Positions 30,366 to 40,198 are shown, numbered from the stretch's first letter. The stretch: 64,000 nucleotides of DNA from Xenococcaceae cyanobacterium MO_188.B32 (GCA_030065635.1 JASJDJ010000013.1:1-64000); one strand, 5' to 3'. Notes: a model not told the origin generated them from the sequence alone. A program made the numbers and translations.

Positions 30366-31379
30366 TTACTGCCATTTTTCAGCAACAATTTCTGCTAGAT
30401 CGACAACCCTTTGAGAATAACCCCATTCATTGTCGTACCAAGCAACAACTTTAACCATGTCACCGTCCATTACTAAAGTGAGTTGTCCGTCGATGGTAGA
30501 AGAACAATCTGTTCCACGGAAATCGGAAGAGACAAGAGGCAATTCAGTATAGTCGAGAATACCTTTTAATTCTCCTTCAGAAGCAGCTCTAAGCGCGTCA
30601 TTTACCTCTTCAGCAATAGTGTTCTTTTCTACTTGAGCGACCAAATCTACTACAGAAACATTAGGAGTAGGAACACGCATGGCAATACCATTTAGTTTTC
30701 CTTTTAACTCTGGTAATACCAAAGCTACTGCTTTAGCTGCACCAGTAGAAGTAGGTACAATATTGATGGCTGCTGCTCTTGCTCTTCTGAGATCGCGGTG
30801 GCTAGCATCAAGGATACGTTGGTCGCCAGTATAACTGTGAGTAGTAGTCATCGTACCTTTGATAATGCCAAATTTCTCATGAATGACTTTGACAATGGGA
30901 GCGAGACAGTTAGTTGTACAACTAGCGTTGCTCACAATATTTTCTTTACCGTGTTCGTAATCTTTGTCGTTAACCCCGACTACATAAGTACCCACATTAC
31001 CTCCCTTACCAGGTGCAGTAATTAGTACTTTTTTCGCTCCTGCTTGTAGGTGCTTGGAGGCACCTTCTTCTGTGACAAATACACCAGTAGACTCAATAAT
31101 TAAATCTACATCCCACTCTTTCCAGGGTAAGTTTAAAGGATTGCGATCGGATACACATTTAATTGTTTTTCCGTTGACAATCAAAGAATTAGTATCTGCT
31201 TGAATATCAGCATCTAAAATACCCAGCATTGAGTCGTATCTCAATAAGTGAGCATTTGTTTTAGGATCGGAAGTATCGTTGATCCCTACTACTTCTAATT
31301 TGCTGTTTTCTCTGCCCAGCCAGCATCTTAAAAAATTACGACCAATACGTCCAAAACCATTAATTGCTACTCTAACCAC
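30366..31379 (-). CDS. gap2: Glyceraldehyde-3-phosphate dehydrogenase, Gap2 type
   Basis: This is a phosphorylating GAPDH with N-terminal Rossmann [11 protein letters not shown] and catalytic Cys154 in [11 protein letters not shown]. The [20 protein letters not shown] segment is characteristic of the NAD(P)-using photosynthetic Gap2/GapB class, which works in the Calvin cycle. It lacks the CP12-like extension of plant GapB. The 337-residue length is normal. The promoter must lie in the odd 1-kb region upstream. Confidence 0.95.
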   Translation of the reverse strand: MVRVAINGFGRIGRNFLRCWLGRENSKLEVVGINDTSDPKTNAHLLRYDSMLGILDADIQADTNSLIVNGKTIKCVSDRNPLNLPWKEWDVDLIIESTGVFVTEEGASKHLQAGAKKVLITAPGKGGNVGTYVVGVNDKDYEHGKENIVSNASCTTNCLAPIVKVIHEKFGIIKGTMTTTHSYTGDQRILDASHRDLRRARAAAINIVPTSTGAAKAVALVLPELKGKLNGIAMRVPTPNVSVVDLVAQVEKNTIAEEVNDALRAASEGELKGILDYTELPLVSSDFRGTDCSSTIDGQLTLVMDGDMVKVVAWYDNEWGYSQRVVDLAEIVAEKWQ

Positions 31380-32415
31380 TACGTCTTGCCCTCTATTTTT
31401 TTAAGGTGAATAGATTAAAACATTCTTAATAAGACTCATCATATCGTAAAGTCTGAAGATTAAATAAAGCAATTTCGATCGGGGTTTGACACTTAAGTGA
31501 CGTACCCGACGCTGACCGCTTGCGGTACAGGCTCGGGCTTCCCAGTCCTCGTACTTGAGGAGGAGAACTTCCATCGTGGTACTAAGAGTGTTTCCCACTA
31601 CGGCGTTTTATACAGAGGTACACGCCCAGCCCCTGTTTTTGTAGAGATTAGAAAAAATTTCTACGCACTCGACTTCCCAATAGACTTTTACGTTACGGGG
31701 CTTTTAAAGGGCGGAATTGACTTCCGCCCTTTAAAAGCCCCTCCCCAAGGAAGAATTCGAGAATTCTGGTTCACAACCCATGTCTATTTTATTTTCTAGG
31801 TTCAATTATTCGATGAGGCTATTCTCACCTCACGTCGAATTGAAGACATTATACAACGGTTGCGCGAAGGGGGCGTGTCATTCAGCGAAAAACTAGAAGA
31901 CAGACCGAAAAGTTAAACTGTAAAGCCCCCTTCCGCCCATTACTATATAAAGATTATGTATCCATTACTGTAAAGCCTTCTCCGACAGGTTATCGCGCTC
32001 GTTCTCATGAGGGGCTGTCTGCGGAGGTCTCCTCCGCAGTTCATACGCCCCGTCCCGACGCTCATGCTACGCTCTTAGCGCGGGGCTTCCCACTCGCACG
32101 CTAAACTTAGACGCATTTAATTAGCATAATTGGCAATTTGTTCGGAAAGCGTCAATCTTTCTCCCCTGTCTTGGTGGACGTTCCCTTGCTAAGTCGGCTT
32201 GCGTCCTCCTCAGAGGGGCTGTGTGCTGAACCTGTGTCAGCTCTTCGGGCAACGCCCCGTCGGGTTCCCCGACTTGAAGGAACTGCTGAACCCTTTAGGG
32301 GCTTCCACCGCTGCTCCCCTGCACCTGAAGCTCCCCTGCTACCAAAACCCATGCAATTTGAATGAAGATAAGCTTAAACTTATCCTAGTCACCAATCACC
32401 ACTCACCACTCACAA
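31380..32415. other. GC-richer intergenic region with hairpins, probable mobile-element relics
   Basis: About one kilobase separates the gap2 start from the caspase-like gene end. It is richer in GC than its surroundings and contains many inverted repeats. One is GCGGAGG/CCTCCGC near 32020-32040. Others include stretches such as GGGGCTTCCCACTCGC that resemble the right ends of IS200/IS605 elements. Frames here are short, overlap on both strands and show no family features, so I do not call genes. The gap2 promoter is presumably at its left edge. Confidence 0.5.
31697..31741. repeat. Perfect 19-bp inverted repeat with 7-base loop
   Basis: GGGGCTTTTAAAGGGCGGA and its exact reverse complement flank ATTGACT. 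No T-run follows on either strand. It looks like a palindromic repeat or an element end rather than a simple terminator. Confidence 0.85.
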
Positions 32416-34782
32416 TCAGACAACTTCATAGGCAAAACTAATAGTTGCCCAATTACGAACATCTAGGGCGTAAATATTGGTATTAGAACCTACAATCTCT
32501 GATGAGACAGCACTAGCTTGGTGCAAATCTTTTAGTAATGCCTTGGTTACTTCTAAAGAATTGATGATATTAATAACTTGTTCTTTTTCTAGTTTTAAAT
32601 TCTGTTTAGTTGATAAAGCCAAGTTGGTTTCTGTAAAAGGGGCAGTAGCAAAGATCGAATAAACTTTAGCTATTCCCGCAGAACTAGAGACTTTCCAACC
32701 TACAGAATTTTCTGGAGTAGGAATAATTAACTCTTGTTTGGGAGCGATCGCGATATTGTTAATTTGGTTGGGATTTTCAGGGTTTTCTGCTTTTTGAGGG
32801 TTTAGCAAAGCGATCGCATCTCCATCTGCATCTAAACCCAAAAGCATCAAATAAAGAGGACGATCTTCATAATTATTAATACGAAACTGTAGTTGACTAC
32901 CATCAGCCACGACAGGTAAAACAGAATCGAGATTATTAGTTTTGGCTAAGTTTTTTGAGGATTTTGCCTTATTGGTACTAGCACGAAAAGTAGTTTTTTC
33001 TGCCAGTAACGTATAGTGTGATTCTATTGACTCTAGAGCCACGTTCACTCCTAAAAGAGAAGAACCTTGATTGACAGTCAAATCGAGCCATTTAGCAGCA
33101 AGCAGACTATTTAATTGAGGAGTTAAACGTTTAACAGCTAATTTTACTGCTTCATCGGCTACCCCTACTGTTTTAGGCAGAATATCTCCACTGAAAGAAA
33201 ATAAGCCATAAGCGGATTCTTTTTTTTGCTCTTTTTGCGAAGCATCTGCTTCTTCTGTTGATTCACTTTCTGTTTCAGGTTGTTTAGCTACTTTCCCTAG
33301 CAAATAATCAGCATTTTTTTCGCCTCTAATAGCTACATCATCTACCGCAGCCACATTAGCAAAAGCACTAGTAGCATCTACTCTTTCAATTCTTTCTAAA
33401 CTAGGAGCGAAAGCCATTACTAATCCTAGTTCCTGAGGGAAAACACGAATTACTTCTTGAACTAACTGTCCTATTTCGATATCTTTTGAAGAGACTTCTT
33501 GATTTAATAATTGAGCTTTAGCGGTTAAACCGTCTCGCCCACGAATTTGTAGCCAGGTTGATGAACTGAGAGGAGTCACGGGAGCGTTCATCTTTTCTTG
33601 CTCTGATTCTTCTGTTGGTGTAGCCATTGAGGAAGAATCTAAGGGGACTAAGCAAAAACAGGAATTAACTCCATAGTTATCTATCACTTTAAGAGGAAGT
33701 CCTGTGAGCTTGAGAGCGAGCGTATTTTTATCTTCTTTGTTGATGACTACTCCTTCTGCGGATACAGTGCTAATAGGCATTAAATAATAGGTAAATAGAG
33801 GTTTATTTTTGCCCGTTAATGTCGGTTTTTGTTGAGTACCGAGCAAATATTCGACTTTTTCCCCAGTTTTTTGCCGGGTTATCTGTACTTTACTCGCTGA
33901 GGTGACTTGCCAAAGGTATTGAGTAAGGGCGTAGGTAAATAAACCTGCGCTGAAACCATTCCCTTTATATTCCGCAGCTACTTGATTTTCTCCTGCTGCT
34001 GACAAAATTGTTCCTGGTACAGAAGAGTTATTGCTATTAAACCCGAATAAATTATTACCTAGTTCTGCTTTTAGTTGCTCTAGAAAGGCTAATTCCTGAG
34101 AACTAAAACTGTCAGCAATCTGTTTTAAAGAACGTATTTTGAGATTACCTCGATATAATTTTGGGGTTGGACTGAAGCTAGTATCCAGAATAATAGTTAA
34201 TTTATCTGTAGCCAGCGATCGCCCTAACCAATAAAGAGTTTCTTGAGATAAATAATTAGCAACAGAGATATCTTTTGATGATACTATTCCATCCACAGGA
34301 ACTAAACTATTTACTAAATTATTAACAGAAGATGCCGATTGTTCTGACTCTTGAGCCGATTTGGAAGGCACTTTAACTTGACTACCATAGCCACTAAAGT
34401 GAAACACTATTACATCTCCTGCTTGAGCTTGTTTCCCTAAATGCTCGATAAAAGCAGTTTCAATTTTTTCCCTGGTTGCTTGTCGAGCGGTTAAAGTAAG
34501 AACGTCTTCTGGCTGAAAGCCAAAACGATGAATCAATAATTCTCTTTGGAGCTCTACATCTGTAATACAGCCATCAAGGTTATTATTGGCAGAATATTGG
34601 TTAATTCCTACCAGCAAAGCTAATTTACGATTAGTAGTCTGGGCTAAAGTTTGTAAATAAGGCTGGATCGAAGATTGCCATTTACCCTGTTTACCCAAGA
34701 TACCAATCCCTGTTTCCGATATTCCCAGAGTAAATAGAGTTACACCAGCCTGTTGCAGAAAAGTTCGCCGATTGAGTCTCAT
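32416..34782 (-). CDS. Caspase-fold (peptidase C14) protein, catalytically substituted
   Basis: The protein of about 788 residues starts MRLNRRTFLQQAG, a Tat-like signal, so it is probably exported. A caspase p20-like domain spans about residues 50-300. The position of the catalytic His reads FHFSGYGSQ, with Tyr in place of the usual His of SGHG. The Cys position reads LDTSFSP, with Ser where DCC or DSC is expected. It therefore lacks the His-Cys dyad. Such Tyr/Ser versions are known among cyanobacterial orthocaspases. The long C-terminal part has no domain I recognise. I start it at the ATG rather than the GTG two codons upstream. Confidence 0.88.
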   Translation of the reverse strand: MRLNRRTFLQQAGVTLFTLGISETGIGILGKQGKWQSSIQPYLQTLAQTTNRKLALLVGINQYSANNNLDGCITDVELQRELLIHRFGFQPEDVLTLTARQATREKIETAFIEHLGKQAQAGDVIVFHFSGYGSQVKVPSKSAQESEQSASSVNNLVNSLVPVDGIVSSKDISVANYLSQETLYWLGRSLATDKLTIILDTSFSPTPKLYRGNLKIRSLKQIADSFSSQELAFLEQLKAELGNNLFGFNSNNSSVPGTILSAAGENQVAAEYKGNGFSAGLFTYALTQYLWQVTSASKVQITRQKTGEKVEYLLGTQQKPTLTGKNKPLFTYYLMPISTVSAEGVVINKEDKNTLALKLTGLPLKVIDNYGVNSCFCLVPLDSSSMATPTEESEQEKMNAPVTPLSSSTWLQIRGRDGLTAKAQLLNQEVSSKDIEIGQLVQEVIRVFPQELGLVMAFAPSLERIERVDATSAFANVAAVDDVAIRGEKNADYLLGKVAKQPETESESTEEADASQKEQKKESAYGLFSFSGDILPKTVGVADEAVKLAVKRLTPQLNSLLAAKWLDLTVNQGSSLLGVNVALESIESHYTLLAEKTTFRASTNKAKSSKNLAKTNNLDSVLPVVADGSQLQFRINNYEDRPLYLMLLGLDADGDAIALLNPQKAENPENPNQINNIAIAPKQELIIPTPENSVGWKVSSSAGIAKVYSIFATAPFTETNLALSTKQNLKLEKEQVINIINSLEVTKALLKDLHQASAVSSEIVGSNTNIYALDVRNWATISFAYEVV

Positions 34783-34853
34783 ATGCACTATTAGCTTTCA
34801 GATATCAGGTATCACCCTATCAGGAATACCCCTTTGATGTTAGTTGTTCTCAC

Positions 34854-34920
34854 AAAAAAAGGTTACAAGACCGAGGAAAAAAACTAGTAACTTAACTTTT
34901 CTCATCTTTTCCTTGTAACC
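34854..34920 (-). terminator. Terminator after sat
   Basis: GGTTACAAG (34861-34869) and CTTGTAACC (34912-34920) form a long stem with further internal pairing. On the minus strand the stem is followed by seven T. It lies 17 bases past the sat stop. Confidence 0.8.
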
Positions 34921-34936
34921 TCAAGGTAATCTAGAC

Positions 34937-36115
34937 CTAAGAGCTGATTTTCATAGCTCTGGCTAATTCTGCGGCTACTTTAGGACGAGAAAATTGTGGG
35001 GGTGGCAATTCACCGCGACGCAGCATCTCTCTTACTTTTGTTCCCGATAAATGAATTCTTTCTTCTTTTTTACTAGGACTAGTTTTAGAAGTCGCCATTT
35101 GTTCGGTACGAGTACAGTAAAAGGCGTGTTCAAATTTTAAGGGCGTAATTCCTAATTCTTCTGGTTCAAATTGATCAAAGATATGTTGAGCATCGTAAGT
35201 ACCATAATAATCCCCAACTCCAGCATGATCTCGCCCAACAATAAAGTGAGTACAACCGTAGTTTTTACGAATCAGAGCATGGAAAATAGCTTCTCTTGGA
35301 CCAGCATAACGCATAGCAGAGGGATTAATCGCTAAGATTACTCTTTGTTGAGGGAAATAATTTTCCATCATTATTTCATAGCAGCGCATCCGTACATCGG
35401 CGGGAATATCGTCGCTTTTAGTTGCTCCTACCAAAGGATGAAGAAAGAGACCATCGACTATTTCTAAAGCGCATTTAATGATGTATTCGTGAGCGCGATG
35501 AATAGGATTGCGAGTTTGAAAACCAACTACAGTACTCCATCCTCTTTCAATGAATGAAGCTCTAGACTCGGCTGGATCGATTTGATATTTTGGAAAAAGG
35601 GGATGAGCATCTCTTTCTAATAACCATACTGGCCCTGCTAAATTAACCGGACCTTGTTCGTAAACTACTTTTACTCCAGGATGTTTATCTTCATCGGTAC
35701 GATAAACATGAGTTGCTTCATGAGCTTTGCTATAGTGATACTTCTGAGTTAATTCTAGTATGCCAATAAACTTACCATTGGGGTCATCTAAACGAACCCA
35801 ACTTCCTTCTTTGAGTGGGTCAGCTACTTCTTCACTAACGGAAAGAGTGACTGGGACAGACCAAGGAATTCCATTGACTAGACGCATATTATCGACTACA
35901 TTTTCATAGTCTTTTTGCTCCATAAAGCCTTGGAGGGGACTAAATCCACCAATGGCAATCATCACTAGATCGGAAGTAGCTCGTCGATCGAGTGTTACTC
36001 TGGGCAAAGAGTCCGCTTGAGCCATGAATTCGGCTTTCTCTGCTGCTGTAGCAATCCGATTGATTAATTGACCGCCGTGAGGAGCGATTGTTTCTTTAAT
36101 TGCACTCATAACCAT
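34937..36115 (-). CDS. sat: Sulfate adenylyltransferase (ATP sulfurylase)
   Basis: The enzyme makes adenosine 5'-phosphosulfate from ATP and sulfate, the entry to sulfate assimilation. The nucleotide-binding motif [12 protein letters not shown] and the [12 protein letters not shown] segment are present, and there is no fused APS-kinase domain. The length of 392 fits the bacterial homo-oligomeric type. It diverges from the peroxiredoxin gene across a 70-base promoter gap. Confidence 0.96.
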   Translation of the reverse strand: MVMSAIKETIAPHGGQLINRIATAAEKAEFMAQADSLPRVTLDRRATSDLVMIAIGGFSPLQGFMEQKDYENVVDNMRLVNGIPWSVPVTLSVSEEVADPLKEGSWVRLDDPNGKFIGILELTQKYHYSKAHEATHVYRTDEDKHPGVKVVYEQGPVNLAGPVWLLERDAHPLFPKYQIDPAESRASFIERGWSTVVGFQTRNPIHRAHEYIIKCALEIVDGLFLHPLVGATKSDDIPADVRMRCYEIMMENYFPQQRVILAINPSAMRYAGPREAIFHALIRKNYGCTHFIVGRDHAGVGDYYGTYDAQHIFDQFEPEELGITPLKFEHAFYCTRTEQMATSKTSPSKKEERIHLSGTKVREMLRRGELPPPQFSRPKVAAELARAMKISS

Positions 36116-36185
36116 TTATCTAATCAACGATAATGATGTCAACAAAACTATAACAACAGATGTTAACTTGTGTTAAGTAATTTAT

Positions 36186-36752
36186 ATGTTTGGGCTTATG
36201 AATCGTCGTACATTTACCAGGACTCTGTTAGCTATTTGTGTGATTGTGCTTAGTTTGGGCAATTTTATGCCCTCGGCTTTAGCTTTAGGTGGAAAACAAC
36301 CGCCTATTGGCGAACCCGCCCCAGAATTCGTCCTACCGACTAATACAGGGGACGGAGAAATAGCCTTATCCGATTATCGGGGTCAGTGGGTAGTTGTTTA
36401 TTTCTACCCTCAAGATTTTACTCCTGGGTGTACCCTAGAAGCTCGTCGTTTTCAACAAGATTTACCAAAATACATAGCCAGAAATGTGCAAATTTTAGGA
36501 ATAAGCGTAGATGATGTGGATTCTCATCGAGAATTTTGTGACTCGGAAGGGCTAAAGTTTCCTCTCTTAGCGGATGTAGATGGTAGCGTCAGTAAGGCTT
36601 ATGGTTCGTGGTTGGGGAGTATGTCTTTGCGTCATACTTATCTAGTCGATCCTCAAGGAATTTTACGGGAGACTTTTTTAGGAGTTCGACCCGCTATTCA
36701 TAGTCAAGAAATCCTTGCTCGTTTGGACGAATTGGGCGTAGCTGATTCGTAA
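36186..36752 (+). CDS. Exported PrxQ/Bcp-type peroxiredoxin
   Basis: A signal peptide (about residues 1-33, ending near SALA) precedes an AhpC/TSA thioredoxin-fold domain. The peroxidatic Cys is in DFTPGCTLEARRF. In typical PrxQ/Bcp proteins the resolving Cys is five residues further, but here that position is Arg. The only other Cys is in REFCDSEGL. The enzyme may therefore be a one-Cys type or use the distant Cys. It would reduce peroxides in the lumen or periplasm. Confidence 0.88.
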   Translation: MFGLMNRRTFTRTLLAICVIVLSLGNFMPSALALGGKQPPIGEPAPEFVLPTNTGDGEIALSDYRGQWVVVYFYPQDFTPGCTLEARRFQQDLPKYIARNVQILGISVDDVDSHREFCDSEGLKFPLLADVDGSVSKAYGSWLGSMSLRHTYLVDPQGILRETFLGVRPAIHSQEILARLDELGVADS

Positions 36753-36800
36753 TTATTTAATTTTACTGGCGATCGCACTTGAATCTAAAGATAGGCGATC

Positions 36801-36814
36801 GCTTTATAATCAAA
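36801..36814 (+). promoter_or_regulatory. Shared toxin-antitoxin promoter motif (vapB copy)
   Basis: GCTTTATAATCAAA contains a perfect TATAAT -10 box 29 bases upstream of vapB. The same 14 bases recur upstream of higB, and a variant lies upstream of the truncated higB. Confidence 0.55.
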
Positions 36815-36842
36815 ATAAATAGCTATAAGCCGATTAACATAG

Positions 36843-37079
36843 ATGACTTCTCAAACAGTTTCAATTACTGAAGCAATACTGGCAAAATTGGAAGATTTAC
36901 CATTAGAACAAAAACAACAGATTTTAGATTTTGTAGAATTTATTGCCAACAAATATCTTGAAAATCAATTGAATCACAGTGAATGTTCTCAAAAACGTGT
37001 CGCTGGACTGCAAAAGGGCAAAATTTGGATAAGCGAAGACTTTAATGAGCCTCTAGAGTTTAAAACAGTAGAGGAATGA
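36843..37079 (+). CDS. VapB-type antitoxin (DUF2281-like)
   Basis: This 78-residue protein contains the LEDLPLEQKQQILDFVEFI segment typical of DUF2281 antitoxins. A C-terminal part, RVAGLQKGKIWISEDFNEPLE, is of the kind that wraps the PIN toxin. Its stop overlaps the toxin start by four bases, so the pair was translationally coupled. The antitoxin is intact although the toxin behind it is interrupted. Confidence 0.85.
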   Translation: MTSQTVSITEAILAKLEDLPLEQKQQILDFVEFIANKYLENQLNHSECSQKRVAGLQKGKIWISEDFNEPLEFKTVEE

Positions 37080-37196
37080 AATTACTCTTAGATACTCATG
37101 TTTTGATTTGGTTTGCCCAAGGCTCGAAAAAGTTATCTCAGACAGCAGAAGAATTGATACATAATTATCAAAATGAATTATGGTTGAGTATGGCTA

Positions 37197-38868
37197 CTCA
37201 CGGTTCGCTCATTTTTTCTGGAGTTAGAGAAATTGAGCGCTCGCATAAGCTAGGGAGTCGGTTAGACTGGAGTTTATGAATAACCCCCTAGCTTTAACGA
37301 CAGAACGAGTTGACGATATTCCTCTACTGCTGGCCCAGTTAGAGAGGATGGGAGTACAAGAGTTACTCGATAAGCATTTTCCGACACACGGAAACTGGAA
37401 AGGTCTTTCACTGGGATGGTGTGTAGTAGTATGGTTAAGTTATATACTGTCTCAGGCTGACCATCGTTTAAGTTATGTGCAAGATTGGGTAGAAAAACGA
37501 TTGAAAACTTTGAAGATTTGTACAAAACAGTCCTTCTCACCTTTAGATTTTACTGATGATCGCCTCGAAGCCGTTTTGCGTTATTTAAGTGATGATGAAA
37601 GATGGGAGCAATTTGAAACAGATTTAGGAGCTTCTCTAATACGAGTCTACGATCTACAAAAAGAAAAGATCCGTCTCGATACTACAACGGCAAGTGGGTA
37701 CTGTAGTATTACGGAAGATGGACTTTTTCAGTGGGGTCACTCTAAAGACTATCGTCCCGACTTAGCTCAAGTCAAAATAATGCTTTCAACTTTAGATCCT
37801 TTGGGGATGCCTATTGCAACTGAAGTTGTAGCTGGTAATTGTGCCGACGATCCCTTGTATATCCCAGCCAGATTATTATCTATGTCCTTTAAGTGCGACA
37901 CAACTAAATAGCGAGCAACTCGAATCCTTACTTGAACCAGTCTGGAACAAAACTCAAGAATTAACAACGATCGAGTATGACTACGCCAACGGAAAAACCG
38001 AAAAGATAGCTGTTGGCTATGAATGTTCACGAACCTGTAAAGCTTCGGTTGATGAAGAAGAGTGCAGTTGGAGTGAACGAATGTTCGTGGTGCGAAGTCT
38101 TAAAAGCGCAGTCTCAGCAGAAAAATCTTTAAGGACTCGCCTCTCAAAAGCTGAAGCAGCCTTGTCAGAGTTGGGTAAACCTTGTCGTGGGAAAAAAAAG
38201 CTGAAGAGTATCGCTGATTGGCACGAAGCTGTTGAAGCGATTCTCCTTGAGTATCGAGTCCAAGGATTGTTCAACTTAGATTATCAAGTGATTACTGAAC
38301 CTCGTTTAAAAAGAGGATACCGCGAGCGCCCGACCAAAATCGTTAAGGAATCTCGCTGCGAACTAAAATTCTCTCCCAATACCGAGTTAATCGACAAGAA
38401 AATCGCCATGTTTGGCTGGCGTGTTTATGTTAGCAATCACCCAGAGAAAAGTCTCTCACTAGCTAATGCTGTGGTGGCGTATCGTGATGAATACTTGATG
38501 GAGAGAGGATTTGGAAGATTTAAAGGATTCCCCCTGTCTTTAACTCCCATTTATGTGCAGCGCGAAGACCACATCAAAGGACTAATTCGTTTGCTCTCGA
38601 TCGCCTTGCGGGTCTTAACCTTACTGGAATTTCAAGTGCGTCGTCATTTAGCCGACAAGAAACGGAAGCTATCGGGGCTTTACGCAGGTAATCCCAAACG
38701 CCTCACTCATAGACCTACTGCTGAACAACTGCTATCTGCGTTCAAAGAAATTAACCGAGTCAGTGTCACTGTTGAGTAATATGCTTTTATCTTTTCCTTA
38801 ATTTGCAAGCATAATTACTCAATAATAGCGAATTTTTCTAACTCCACAAAAAATGAGCGAACCGTGAG
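37197..38868 (+). mobile_element. IS1634-like insertion sequence
   Basis: The 1672-bp element begins CTCACGGTTCGCTCATTTTT and ends with its reverse complement. The imperfect terminal inverted repeats are at least 32 bases long. It is flanked by the 6-bp duplication TGGCTA (37191-37196 and 38869-38874), a size compatible with the IS1634 group. The inside holds a broken transposase gene. It sits in the PIN toxin gene. Confidence 0.92.
37276..38779 (+). pseudogene. IS1634-like transposase (DUF4277 N-terminus), internal deletion and frameshift
   Basis: The first frame (37276-37911) carries the DUF4277-type N-terminus and a DDE segment, IRLDTTTASGYCSI. After CADDPLYIPA the reading jumps to another frame that starts at DYYLCPLSATQLN near 37870 and runs to 38779, with the C-terminal YLMERGFGRFKG segment. 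The family sequence between these two points, which I estimate at about 40-50 residues including a catalytic Asp region, is missing. The element should therefore be unable to move by itself. Confidence 0.88.
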
Positions 38869-39230
38869 TGGCTAGTATCTGGGAAATGCAAATTAAAATT
38901 CAATTAGGTAAGTTAAAGCTCGATCTACCACTTCCAGATTTAATCTATAGTCAAAAACAAGTCAATAGGCTTAAAATTCTTCCAATAGAGCTTTTCCATA
39001 TTTGGACGTTAGATGGATTGCCAAAGCACCACAAAGATCCATTCGATCGAATTTTAATAGCTCAAGCGATCGCCGAAAAAGTACCAATATTAAGTGTTGA
39101 CTCTATCTTTGATAGTTATCCCATACAGCGATTATGGTAAGTCTATAGTGGTTCTCGAACTATTAAAGCAAAAGCGGAACTCAATATAATTAGGGTGAAT
39201 GTTTAAAGAGCGAATAACAAATAAGCAATT

Positions 39231-39353
39231 ATGAACGATCGGACTTTATACGATAAGGATTGTAGTCAGCAGCTAGACAAAAAAATTATCTCGATCGAGC
39301 TACAAGCAGAAAAATATCTTTCTGACAATGAAGAGTGTAATCAGCAGACTTAA
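39231..39353 (+). CDS. Small open frame before the lone hicB (doubtful)
   Basis: A 40-codon frame (MNDRTLYDKDCSQQLDKK) ends two bases before the hicB-like start. Part of it is made of the repeat ATCTCGATCGAGCTACAAGC, which also occurs upstream of higB. It may be a leader or just repeat sequence. It has no recognised family. Confidence 0.25.
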   Translation: MNDRTLYDKDCSQQLDKKIISIELQAEKYLSDNEECNQQT

Positions 39354-39355
39354 GT

Positions 39356-39595
39356 ATGAACGAAACAGTCAATACGATACACAATTACACAGTGATTTTT
39401 GAATTAGAACCAGATGGTGGCTATCATGCCTTTTGTCCTACGTTGAAAGGATGCCATAGTCAAGGAGATAATTTTGAAGAAGCATTAGCCAATATTACAG
39501 AAGCTATAGAATTATATTTAGAAAGCCTTATAGAAGATGGAGAATCAATACCAGAAGAAAATTTAATTATCAAGCCAGTCCGCATTTTTTTATGA
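39356..39595 (+). CDS. HicB-type antitoxin, lone
   Basis: The 79-residue protein has the HicB partial RNase-H-like fold, with YTVIFELEPDGGYHAFCPTL and a following CHSQGDNFEEALANITEAI helix. No hicA is directly attached, although a HicA-like toxin lies two genes downstream. It has no DNA-binding tail. It may be an orphan or may act with the downstream pair. Confidence 0.85.
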   Translation: MNETVNTIHNYTVIFELEPDGGYHAFCPTLKGCHSQGDNFEEALANITEAIELYLESLIEDGESIPEENLIIKPVRIFL

Positions 39596-39631
39596 GTAAT
39601 TTACCAACAGTTAAATCTAAAGATTTTATCA

Positions 39632-39868
39632 ATGAAAACTTTAATTAAACTTAAAATTGAAAAATTTGAAGATCGAGGACAAGAGTATTTTGTGGCAACT
39701 AGCGATGAATTACAAGGATTAGTTGCTGAAGGAGAAACGTTGGAGAAAGTCATAGAAATTGCTGAGGATGTGGCGCGTATTTTGCTGGAATTGGAACAAG
39801 AAAACAAAAATTTTGAGTTAAAAACCATACCCCATAATTTTGAATATCCTCTTATCTTAGAAGTCTAA
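39632..39868 (+). CDS. HicB-like antitoxin (short form)
   Basis: The 78-residue protein resembles the minimal HicB/DUF1902 fold (EYFVATSDELQGLVAEGETLEKVIEIAEDVARILLELE). Its TAA stop overlaps the ATG of the next gene by one base, which marks an antitoxin-toxin operon. Its partner is the HicA-like protein downstream. Confidence 0.85.
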   Translation: MKTLIKLKIEKFEDRGQEYFVATSDELQGLVAEGETLEKVIEIAEDVARILLELEQENKNFELKTIPHNFEYPLILEV

Positions 39869-40089
39869 TGGGCAGATTAGCTGGATTTTCTTACCGAGAA
39901 GTAACTAGGAAAATAAGTAAACTTGGTTTTGAGTTTTATCGTTCTGCAAAAGGAGATCATGAAATATGGATCGATCGAACCAACAATTTGAAAACGACAA
40001 TTCCCCATCATCGTGAAATTAAAGAAGGAACATTAAGAGCAATCTTGAGACAAGCCAAAATAGATGTCGATGATTTTCTTAATATTTAA
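39868..40089 (+). CDS. HicA-type mRNA interferase toxin
   Basis: The 73-residue protein has the double-stranded-RNA-binding-like HicA fold. The conserved His is in SAKGDHEIWID and the end matches IKEGTLRAILRQAKI. It is translationally coupled to the upstream HicB-like gene. HicA toxins cut mRNA when free of HicB. Confidence 0.9.
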   Translation: MGRLAGFSYREVTRKISKLGFEFYRSAKGDHEIWIDRTNNLKTTIPHHREIKEGTLRAILRQAKIDVDDFLNI

Positions 40090-40104
40090 GATAAATGTAT
40101 AGAG

Positions 40105-40198
40105 CCGATCGCAGCCAAGCAAAAAAAATATCTCGATCGAGCTACGAACAAAAAAATGTATTTCTTACATCGAGTTACAAGCAAAAAGATACATCGGG
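40105..40198 (+). repeat. Degenerate short tandem repeats upstream of higB
   Basis: Three imperfect units of about 30-35 bases occur in a row. Each contains a core like CGAGCTAC(A/G)A(G/A)CAAAAA followed by a TATC/TGTAT/TACAT end. A further copy lies at about 39288-39318 inside the small frame before the lone hicB. Confidence 0.6.

Larger units (their letters stand above)
37076..39140 (+). pseudogene. VapC-type PIN toxin interrupted by an IS element
   Basis: The N-terminal half (MKLLLDTHVLIWFAQG, with the first PIN aspartate) is read from 37076. The C-terminal half (WEMQIKIQLGKL, then HHKDPFDRILIAQA with further acidic residues) resumes after the insertion. Removing the IS and one copy of the 6-bp target duplication restores one frame of 128 codons plus stop. 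It reads through LSMASIWEM without a gap. The toxin is thus inactivated by insertion, with no other damage seen. Confidence 0.92.

Noticed and set aside
31497-31799. 100-codon plus-strand frame between gap2 and the caspase-like gene
   Set aside because: It spans the perfect 19-bp palindrome, lacks family features, and overlaps other frames in a repeat-rich region.
32138-32441. Overlapping short frames on both strands left of the caspase-like gene
   Set aside because: They are mutually overlapping, have unusual composition and no ribosome-binding site. They are best explained as GC-rich relic sequence.
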